Source: Solen grandis
Lineage: Eukaryota > Mollusca > Bivalvia > Adapedonta > Solenidae
Length of the DNA: 64,000 nucleotides
Reading direction: 5' to 3'
Assembly: GCA_021229015.1 (NCBI GenBank)
Contig: CM037788.1
Span: forward strand, 47,469,520-47,533,519
Both the position numbers and the translations under genes were made by a program. The notes beneath the pieces are model-generated. The model had not been told where the DNA came from. It worked only from the letters and a program-made list of their open reading frames with translations, and ran no database searches. Positions 23,470 to 33,020 of the stretch are shown here, piece by piece. How positions within the stretch are numbered: the first letter of the stretch is position 1; each line of letters starts with the position of its first letter.

Positions 23470-25314
23470 TTTTTAAATAGCATTATCTTGTGGGAACTAT
23501 CATGTGGGAACGAGATACTATCTTGAGGGAACAAGAAACTATTTTTGAGGGAACGAGATAACTTCTTGAGGGAACAAGAAACTATCTTGTGGGAACCACT
23601 TAATGTTGAGAGATGTCGAGCTGTCCTTTTGTCAACACCTAGTATAAGAAATCAAGCCAAATGAAAATAAACATGAACATAGACATTTTCTTGTTACAAT
23701 TACTTACTACATTGTATAGTAAAAATTTAGCAAGATAATGCAAATTCTACATCAAAGTCTTAGAAACTTTCGATTTTTATGAAAACTCTTAACAAATTTT
23801 GTAGTAAATTTTACAAAACATGAGATTTTATGACCCCAAGACCATGATTCTTGCTAATGTCACAACAGCGAGATAAATATTCAGTAATAGTAAGTTTAAG
23901 CAAAAACAACAACCAAAATCATGATTAACGTTCATATCAATGAAATGTCATTCTTTGTATCTTGTATTACATTGCCGTCAACTGTCCATCTTATATAATG
24001 ACTGTTCCCTTTAGCAAATTATTTAATTATTTATATGACAGGATTAAAAAAATACATTAACACTGCAAACTGGTGTCATCGTTTGTCTATTTAAATAGTA
24101 TTTCCTTATGAACTAGATTAATTGGACCTAGACTTCCCTTGTGTTATGAATCCTGCAGAGGTTCTACACCAAAAGGAATTAAACAATATGTTTGATAATA
24201 TCTATTAACGATTTAAAAGAAATATACATGGTACATATAAAGGCAACGTCAATAAGAGTGAAATATTTTAATATATAGTTTGTATTTTATTTCATGGCTG
24301 AAATATTCATTTGTGTGAATTCTTGTACTAAGAGATTAATTTCACATGGAACATGACTCCCTTATTTCATATAAAAATGTAAGGGAAATATTCTTTAGAT
24401 AATTTGAAACTAAAAAGTACAAAAATGTGAAGAAGTAAATTCTTCAAGTACCAATATTAACAGGAAAAAAATAATGTTGAATCGATGCATTATATGCCAA
24501 GAGAGTGGTCAAGTTTGAGTTGTCCCTCTTCATGATGGCTGGCGTCCGTTCATACATGTAAATACAGATTTCGTCACTGATTATTATTAAACTGCACTTT
24601 GGCTTATTGTGGACATTGTAATTTTTATTCTCTTCATATGCAAGAAGAGAGAGAGAGTAATGTACAGCTTTATAAATCAAAATTATTGTATTCAGCCTGT
24701 CATTAAATAGATTCTTGGTTTTGATTTTCTATTTTCTAAGTGGGGGACTTTCTGCACTAAAACAACAATATCATATATATACTATATATATGGGGTGCCT
24801 TGATAGCGTAGTGGCGCACTTGGCATCTCACCAATGCGTCCCAGGTTGATTCCTGGTCACGTACTTGAGAGGGTACATTGGTCGCCCATTCAGACGTGGA
24901 TTTTCTCTAGGTTCTCCGGTTTCCTCCCACAATAATGACCACATACGCCACCATCCAAGTCATCGAGAGTGATTTTTATAAGTTGTAAGAACTGTTTCGT
25001 TATCGATGTAAGATAAATAAAGTTTAAACTACTATATAGGAAATGTTTTATGTTGAAAATGTATTTCCCAAATAAGGAACAATGGCTAAATAAACAAGAT
25101 ATCGTTCACTACATATTCACTTAATAAATAAGCATTCAAATAATCTATTTTCAAGATATCATTTAATTTTGGGGTATTTTAGTTTGACCTTGACTTTTGA
25201 CCCCCCTGGCCCACCAATTAATTTTCAGCCAGATAGTTTCTCGTTTCCTCAAGACAGCTTTCTCGTTCCCACAAGATAGTTTCTCGTTTCCCTCAAGACA
25301 GTGCTACTTAAAAA
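23470..25314. mobile_element. 1.85-kb inverted-repeat element with minisatellite-like ends and TTAA borders
   Basis: The left end at 23470-23600 has TTTTTAAATAGCATTATCTTG and then repeated 'ttgagggaacaagaaacta' units. The right end at 25231-25314 carries the reverse complement of the same units ('agatagtttctcgtttcc') and ends 'gtgctacttaaaaa'. The termini pair as TTAA/RTAGCAYTRTCTTG on both sides, with TTAA at 23473-23476 and 25308-25311. The interior has no open frame of note and contains a complete SINE. This fits a non-autonomous TTAA-type or foldback element. The classification is inferred. Confidence 0.6.
24792..25030 (+). mobile_element. tRNA-derived SINE (family C), nested in the 1.85-kb element
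   Basis: The head GGGGTGCCTTGATAGCGTAG with 'tagcgtagtggc' (box A-like) and 'ggttgattcc' (box B-like) is followed by 'ggttctccggtttcctccc', and the element ends in 'agataaataaagttta'. An 8-bp direct repeat, ACTATATA, lies at 24781-24788 and 25031-25038. Head and tail differ from the family at 0.6 and 47 kb. Confidence 0.75.
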
Positions 25315-25358
25315 CTGTATTGTGGAGAAGCAAATTCTTCTTTTTATCATCTCTTTTT

Positions 25359-26587
25359 AGCTCACCTGAGCAAAACATGCTCATGGAGAGCTATTAGGAT
25401 GGTGTCTATCATCCATCATCGAAATTTCCTTTCTACAACATTGCTCATAATCAGCTGATTGGATTTTTACCAAACTTCACAGGAAATTGTTCAAATTGTT
25501 TTGATTTCGTTGAAAAGTATGTCACAGGTGCTAGAAGTTCATTTTAAAACATTAAACTATGTACCATTGACCAGTGGACCTCTACCAAGTTCAGATCATG
25601 AATCTGATGCCAAAATAAGCCCCACCCCAAGTAGTCACTTGAGTATACATAGACTTCTATTGGAAAAACTTGAAAAATGTTTTTGTCAGAAACCATAAGG
25701 CTTGGAGTTTATATATTTGGTGTAAATAACATGGCCTAGTGGACACCTACTAAATTTGTTCAAATTATGGCCCTAAGGTCAAAACATAGTTCCCGTGTGA
25801 TGTCATAGGGACTAATAAGACACTTTTTAGCAACCATTTTGATGGGGTTAAATTAATGCAGGCTGAAATCTGAGATTACTTGCTGTTTTTATTTAATTCT
25901 TCTGCTGACATTTATGTCAAATTGAATAGCTTTAATTAATCATTTTAATTATGAAATAATATTTTGATAGATGTAAAACTTTATAACCAAATCTGTTTAT
26001 TCTGTTAAAGGAAAAGCACATAATTATTCACTGATGTGGAAACTATGTAATGGATCCACCCCAGGGGTCACCTGATTTTATTAATACATGTAGTCTTATA
26101 AAGGAAAAAATAGAAAAATCATCTTGGAAGAAACCAAAGGGCATAGTTTATTTAGGTATTTGATGTGCAACATGGCCTTGTGGACCTCTACCAAGTTTGT
26201 TCAAATCATGGCCGTAGGGTCAAAATTGGCCTGCCTATGTGGTCATCAGATTTTACATAGACATATAGAGAAAAAAACCTTTAAAGCATGAAGCCTAAAG
26301 TTTAGATATTCAATGTGTAACATGACCTAGTGACCCTCTGCCAAGTTAGTTCAAGTCATGGCCCTGGGATCAAAATTGGCCCACTAATGATTTATATAAA
26401 CTTGTATAGGGCTATGACTTTCAAAATTTGGACCACAGGTACATTTTTTGTGTGGAATTATGATGATCTTGCTGTTCTTCTGCATAGATTATTATTATTC
26501 AGTATGAATAACTATAATTGCTATAATAGGCAATGACGGTAATGTTCTCAGGTGATGATTTCAGGGCCAACTTGGCCCTCTCTTGTT
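25359..26587 (+). mobile_element. Hairpin-ended repeat element L1c, second long copy
   Basis: The left palindrome is at 25359-25392 (AGCTCACCTGAGCA .. TGCTCATGGAGAGCT). The right end has CTCAGGTGA and the palindrome at 26563-26579 around 'agggccaacttggccct'. The interior carries core units with 'ggccctgggatcaaaattgg' at a spacing near 160 bp, more diverged and longer in total than in the intron 1 copy. It has no coding capacity and lies about 200 bp left of the scaffold gap. Confidence 0.75.
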
Positions 26588-26793
26588 CATAAAAGTGGGG
26601 AGACACATGCATGCACTTGTTACCAAATATTGAATCTCACCAAATAGTGTATCTCACGGTTGTCATTAAGAGCCATTACCCTTCAAAGTACAATTGTAAT
26701 GTACACCAACATTCTATTGAGTTCCTGGCTTGGTTTTTTACCATATAACTACTAAATTGCTTATTAAACCTTCTGTTATCAAACTATTCACAT

Positions 26794-26893
26794 NNNNNNN
26801 NNNNNNNNNNNNNNNNNNNNNNNNNNNNNNNNNNNNNNNNNNNNNNNNNNNNNNNNNNNNNNNNNNNNNNNNNNNNNNNNNNNNNNNNNNNNN
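26794..26893. other. Assembly gap (100 N)
   Basis: Exactly 100 N, the usual placeholder for a gap of unknown length. Distances and gene order across it should not be trusted. Confidence 0.99.
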
Positions 26894-27106
26894 AGCTACA
26901 GAGACTTAAGTTTCATGGGACACAAATCTTGTAAAAATCAATGAACCGGAAAATCGCCACTTCATGCACATCTACCCATTATAGTAATGACATTGACCAA
27001 GTTTTGAAAAGATTCAATCATATAAAAAAGGAGGAGTTGCGTTCACAATATACAGACGAAGAAGATGACGCCAATATACGACCGCCTCCGGCGGCGTATA
27101 ATAAAA

Positions 27107-27533
27107 ACAAGAGGGCCAAGATGGCTCTGAAGACGCTCACCTGAGAAAAACTGCCTTCATTGCCTGTACATGTTTCTATATTATAGCATAATTGTACGGA
27201 ATATATAATCCATGAGATCAACCAAACAGTAGTCAAAATTTGAAGTCAAACTTGATTCAGATTATGGCTATAAACATTGTCAAGATTCTTCAAAATGATT
27301 CCTTAAGAAATGAAGATCCATGAGTGCAAACACTGTTAAATTGGCTTTTTCTATTAAAAGGACCATAACTCCTGACCTGGCTATTAACATTGTCATAAAG
27401 TTTGAAAATGATTGCTTTAGAAATGACGATGATAGAGTGCAAACAAACTACATGCAATTGTGGACGACGGACGGACGATGGACATTCATCCATTCTAATA
27501 GCTCATCCTTAGCACATGTGCTCAGGTTAGCAA
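27107..27533 (-). mobile_element. Hairpin-ended repeat element, minus strand, with a different core
   Basis: Read on the minus strand it starts with the left-end hairpin (27500-27533, 'agctcatccttagcacatgt' region) and ends with GCTCACCTGAG (27135-27145) and 'acaagagggccaagatggct' (27107). These are the same termini as the elements at 12.3 and 25.4 kb. The core is unrelated: two units of about 112 bp built on 'aacattgtcaagattcttca' and 'aacattgtcataaagtttga'. Shared ends with different cores is a known feature of the pearl family. Confidence 0.65.
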
Positions 27534-27949
27534 AAATAATGGCATTATTTGTCATTAAATATAATTCAAGGGCCTTCGATTCTTTTCCCCCGATACATAA
27601 GGCCATAAAGAGTGTCTCCAGGTTAGATTAAGATTGCTTGGAAAACATGGATGCTTGTGAGTAATCAATAAGTTGGTTAATTCAGGGTTTAAAACCCTTA
27701 AAGTGTTTTATCAGTAGTAATTAACATAACACGAGACCGCCTTAAATTGATTACTTCTATCAATTAAAAGCTGTACATGCATGGGGCAAACAATTGCATC
27801 ATTAATATTCGAAAACATTTGGGACTTGGATACACTGATTTTGGCGTCATGTCAATTTTGCTGGACACGGTCTCCAATTCGAGACATTATGACAATAAAC
27901 TGTTTTAGTGTAATTTCAGTTTATTACATACGCATGCAAAGGAAGAATA

Positions 27950-28540
27950 GACTAGAAATGTGTCCAGAGGACAAAGATGCCCCCACCAGTCGCATTATCC
28001 AATACAAAGTCAACACCCAGGTGTGCAAGTCATGACCTGAATAATATTATAATATATCCATAAAGTTTAAAATCCGTCGCACAAATACCTTGAGAATTAC
28101 CTGTGTCACAGTTTTGGGATGGATGAAAAGTTCGTGTCTTGAATAATACATTCGTGCAGTTTTAAGTCTGTAATACAAATACTTTCAGAGTTACGTGCGT
28201 CACAAGCATAAAATTCCGTATTTTTCAAAAACAAAGGACCATAACTCTGTCAACTTCAACGAAGGTTCGATAAAAATACACAGGTGCACAAGTTTGTGTC
28301 CTGAATAAAATATTCATGATGTTTTAAGTCTGTAGAACAAATACTTTCAGAGTTACATGAGTCACAAGCATAAACTTTCATAGTTTTTCAAACACAAAGG
28401 TCCATAACTTTGTCAACTTAACGGTACCCAGATGCGCAAGTTCATGTCCTGAAAAACATATTCATGAAGTTTGAAGTCTGTAATACAAAAAACTTTCGGA
28501 GTTACGCGTGTCAAATTGTTTCGAGACGGACGGACGGCCA
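27950..28540 (+). repeat. ~155-bp tandem repeat core, about 3-4 units
   Basis: Units share 'gtcctgaataaaatattcat', 'ttttaagtctgtaatacaaa', 'tactttcagagttac' and 'aaaggaccataactctgtca'. Copies start near 28027 (short), 28129, 28284 and 28438. The array ends in 'gagacggacggacggcc'. The size and layout are those of another element with a central tandem core; its ends were not defined. Confidence 0.75.
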
Positions 28541-28734
28541 TTCTCACGGAAGTGACGTTGTGGGATTTTTCCTTTGATCTTTGGCCCTGTTGCATCCTGT
28601 AATTTGCACCCCACAAGCAACAAATTAGCCCACAAGTGCCAATTGTACTCCCAAAACCCCATTAAACTAACCCTAACCCAATTTTCTTAGCCCGGAGCGT
28701 CACTTGAGGGAGGGCGGACCTACGTGCGTACAGA

Positions 28735-28802
28735 CGGACGGACAATGGCAAATATATATGCCCCCCCCCCCCCCCCCCCACACAAAATTGGTATGGGCAT
28801 AA
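28735..28802 (+). repeat. End of a dispersed repeat with a 19-C homopolymer
   Basis: 'gacggacggacaatggcaaa' leads into 'tatatgcc', then C at 28761-28779, then 'aattggtatgggcataaaaa'. The long C-run is prone to length error. Confidence 0.7.
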
Positions 28803-29356
28803 AAACTGACATTATTTGTCATTATAATTATTTGTCGACAACGTACATCTAAGGATCCAAAAAAAGCTAATAGAAAGTCCTTGCATCAAAACGACACCTT
28901 ATTAGAGCTAAAAGTGAGATTTAAAAACAGTGGCTTAACAGTTAAAATCAATAGAGATGTTAAACACGAACACATCACCACGGTTTGTATAACTGCAGTG
29001 TGAATTATTCAGCCGTCCTGTCCTGGACTGCTAGGTTTTAGTTGTACCACTAGGACATTGTCTGCTATGTGAATCGATGCCAGTAAAGAAAGGCTACAGC
29101 TGATGGGCTGTTAGTCACAAAGTCTGGTTCTCGATAATATTAGCAGCAGCAATCTGGCAAAGGTGACCAAGACTACGTTTTAGCGAAGTTGAATAAATCT
29201 ACAGTTTTCAAATTGGAGTCAGAACTGCTGTGTTGCAGGTGAAGAGATTGGAATCCAGTCTAGGTTGGACAGACCACGTGACTTGATATTCAGAACCATA
29301 ACTTGAGGTCACTGGTATACATGTAGCACCCTTAATGTTTAAATTATGCTTATGAG

Positions 29357-29392
29357 TTCAACATCCAACCGACAGTATTTCAGTAGTTTTTT
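29357..29392 (-). mobile_element. SINE tail fragment
   Basis: 'ccaaccgacagtatttcagt' is the reverse complement of the SINE tail motif ACTGAAATACTGTCGGTTGG seen in the copies at 43.2 and 55.1 kb. No head is visible. Confidence 0.5.
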
Positions 29393-29784
29393 TGTTTTTT
29401 TTATCAACGAAAATATACCTCATATTTTAGTAATTGTACAGAGAGAGAAAAGGGAGGGAAAGAGTTTTTAATTCATAGAATGGTAACGGTCTGAGACCAT
29501 GCTTGTGGTCCTGCTGAAATAAATGTAGGCCTAGCCAAACAGAACTCAAAACCCATGCAAAATCATGTAACGATAACGCCCTTGCCACTCGACAACCGGG
29601 ACTGATAGGAGAAACTGTGGTCTGTCATAACTTAACAATCATAATCTTATGAAATAAAACTCTCATATTAAAAATACAACTTAAGATATGCTAGGTCCCA
29701 TGTGTTTTGATATTTAAATGATAAAAGCACAAACTCTAAATCACATGAATGTAGCCCGATTACAAAAAAAGTATATGTTTTATT

Positions 29785-30945
29785 CACTACACTGAATTAC
29801 AGCTTCAGGTACTGCACTAAATCACAACACAGATTATACAGGTCTAACAGCTTCATGTACTGCACTAAATCACAACACAGATTATACAGGTCTATCAGCT
29901 TCAGGTACTGCACTAAATCACAACACAGATTATACAGGTCTAACAGCTTCATGTACTGCACTAAATCACAACACAGATTATACAGGTCTATCAGCTTCAG
30001 GTACTGCACTAAATCACAACACAGATTATACAGGTCTAACAGCTTCAGGTACTGCACTAAATCACAACACAGATTATACAGGTCTATCAGCTTCAGGTAC
30101 TGCACTAAATCACAACACAGATTATACAGGTCTATCAGCTTCAGGTACTGCACTAAATCACAACACAGATTATACAGGTCTATCAGCTTCAGGTACTGCA
30201 CTAAATCACAACACGGATTATACAGGTCTATCAGCTTCAGGTACTGCACTAAATCACAACACAGATTATACAGGTCTATCAGCTTCAGGTACTGCACTAA
30301 ATCACAACACGGATTATACAGGTCTATCAGCTTCAGGTACTGCACTAAATCACAACACAGATTATACAGGTCTATCAGCTTCAGGGACTGCACTAAATCA
30401 CAACACAGATTATACAGGTCTATCAGCTTCAGGTACTGCACTAAATCACAACACGGATTATACAGGTCTAACAGCTTCAGGTACTGCACTAAATCACAAC
30501 ACAGATTATACAGGTCTATCAGCTTCAGGTACTGCACTAAATCACAACACGGATTATACAGGTCTAACAGCTTCAGGTACTGCACTAAATCACAACACGG
30601 ATTATACAGGTCTAACAGCTTCAGGTACTGCACTAAATCACAACACAGATTATACAGGTCTATCAGCTTCAGGTACTGCACTAAATCACAACACAGATTA
30701 TACAGGTCTATCAGCTTCAGGTACTGCACTAAATCACAACACAGATTATACAGGTCTATCAGCTTCAGGTACTGCACTAAATCACAACACGGATTATACA
30801 GGTCTATCAGCTTCAGGTACTGCACTAAATCACAACACGGATTATACAGGTCTATCAGCTTCAGGTACTGCACTAAATCACAACACAGATTATACAGGTC
30901 TAACAGCTTCAGGTACTGCACTAAATCACAACACAGATTATACAG
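29785..30945 (+). repeat. Minisatellite block of 48-bp units (about 23 copies)
   Basis: The unit is a 33-bp core (AGGTACTGCACTAAATCACA then ACACAGATTATAC) plus a 15-bp spacer AGGTCTAACAGCTTC or AGGTCTATCAGCTTC. Copies differ mainly at three sites: acacAgatt/acacGgatt, taac/tatc in the spacer, and atgtactg/aggtactg in the first units, where alternating variants give a dimer pattern. A diverged half unit, 'cactgaattacagcttc', precedes the array. Because 48 is a multiple of three and the unit lacks stops in some frames, long stop-free frames exist on both strands. They are not evidence of a protein. Confidence 0.95.
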
Positions 30946-32756
30946 GTACTGCACTAAATCACAACACAGATTATACAGGTCTAACAGCTTCAGGTACTGC
31001 ACTAAATCACAACACAGATTATACAGGTACTGCACTAAATCACAACACGGATTATACAGGTACTGCACTAAATCACAACACGGATTATACAGGTACTGCA
31101 CTAAATCACAACACGGATTATACAGGTACTGCACTAAATCACAACACAGATTATACAGGTACTGCACTAAATCACAACACGGATTATACAGGTACTGCAC
31201 TAAATCACAACACGGATTATACAGGTACTGCACTAAATCACAACACGGATTATACAGGTACTGCACTAAATCACAACACGGATTATACAGGTACTGCACT
31301 AAATCACAACACGGATTATACAGGTACTGCACTAAATCACAACACGGATTATACAGGTACTGCACTAAATCACAACACGGATTATACAGGTACTGCACTA
31401 AATCACAACACGGATTATACAGGTACTGCACTAAATCACAACACGGATTATACAGGTACTGCACTAAATCACAACACGGATTATACAGGTACTGCACTAA
31501 ATCACAACACGGATTATACAGGTACTGCACTAAATCACAACACAGATTATACAGGTACTGCACTAAATCACAACACGGATTATACAGGTACTGCACTAAA
31601 TCACAACACGGATTATACAGGTACTGCACTAAATCACAACACGGATTATACAGGTACTGCACTAAATCACAACACGGATTATACAGGTACTGCACTAAAT
31701 CACAACACAGATTATACAGGTACTGCACTAAATCACAACACGGATTATACAGGTACTGCACTAAATCACAACACGATTATACAGGTACTGCACTAAATCA
31801 CAACACGGATTATACAGGTACTGCACTAAATCACAACACGGATTATACAGGTACTGCACTAAATCACAACACGGATTATACAGGTACTGCACTAAATCAC
31901 ACCTGCACTAAATCACAACACGGATTATACAGGTACTGCACTAAATCACAACACAGATTATACAGGTACTGCACTAAATCACAACACTAGATTATACAGG
32001 TACTGCACTAAATCACAACACGGATTATACAGGTACTGCACTAAATCACAACACGGATTATACAGGTACTGCACTAAATCACAACACAGATTATACAGGT
32101 ACTGCACTAAATCACAACACAGATTATACAGGTACTGCACTAAATCAAACCGATTATACAGGTACTGCACTAAATCACAACACAGATTATACAGGTACTG
32201 CACTAAATCACAACACGGATTATACAGCTACTGCACTAAATCACAACACAGATTATACAGGTACTGCACTAAATCACAACACGATTATACAGGTACTGCA
32301 CTAAATCACAACACGATTATACAGGTACTGCACTAAATCACAACACGGATTATACAGGTACTGCACTAAATCACAACACGATTATACAGGTACTGCACTA
32401 AATCAAATTATACAGGTCTGCACAAACAACACGATTTAAAAAAGGTACTGCACTAAATCACAACACGATTATACAGGTACTGCACTAAATCACAACACGG
32501 ATTATACAGGTACTGCACTAAATCACAACACAGATTATACAGGTACTGCACTAAATCACAACACGGATTATACAGGTACTGCACTAAATCACAACACGGA
32601 TTATACAGGTACTGCACTAAATCACAACACAGATTATACAGGTACGCCTAAAACAGGTACTGCACTAAATCACAACACGGATTATACAGGTACTGCACTA
32701 AATCACAACACGGATTATACAGGTACTGCACTAAATCACAACACAGATTATACAGG
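30946..32756 (+). repeat. Minisatellite block of 33-bp units (roughly 50 copies)
   Basis: This is the same core as the 48-bp block, with the 15-bp spacer lost. One 48-bp unit recurs near 30966-31013 and another at the right edge near 32745-32772. Most units carry acacGgatt. From about 31770 rightward many copies have 1-bp deletions (acacgatt), truncated units (near 31898 and 32145) and a scrambled stretch near 32400-32450. These look either like decay or like uncorrected long-read errors. Copy number in the real genome may differ. Confidence 0.95.
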
Positions 32757-33020
32757 TCTAACAGCTTCAGGTACTGCATTGAATCACAACTGCATTTACA
32801 GGACTGAATTAAAGCAACATACACAGCACTGAATAACAGCTGCGGGTAATGCACTGGATTACAGCCTCGAATACAATTTATAGACATATCCGCTGTATAC
32901 ACTGCAATGAAATACAGCTGCATTTACTGCAATGAATCACAGCTGCATACACGGCAGTGAATTACAGCTGCATACATTGCTACATGTACTGCACTGAATC
33001 ACAGCTGGATTTACTCTGTC
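32757..33020 (+). repeat. Diverged relatives of the minisatellite unit
   Basis: Words such as 'actgcaatgaatcacagctg', 'tgaattacagctgcataca' and 'tactgcactgaatcacagct' repeat at irregular spacing of about 30-60 bp. They resemble the array core (actgcactaaatcacaacac) and look like older units at the array edge. One more isolated piece, 'gcactgaattacagcttcat', lies at about 33610-33650, after some 550 bp of unrelated DNA. Confidence 0.7.

Noticed and set aside
26941..27144. 67-codon frame just after the gap
   Set aside because: Its 3' end is the terminus of the minus-strand hairpin element, and the start is next to unknown sequence.
29797..31990. Long stop-free frames (over 650 codons) on both strands read as a repetitive Tyr/Cys-rich protein gene
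   Set aside because: Both strands are open, periods are multiples of three, there is no non-repeat flanking coding sequence, and the frame breaks at 1-bp indels.
29785..32772. CRISPR array
   Set aside because: Units are adjacent without unique spacers, the spacer-like 15-bp part is constant, and the DNA is eukaryotic.
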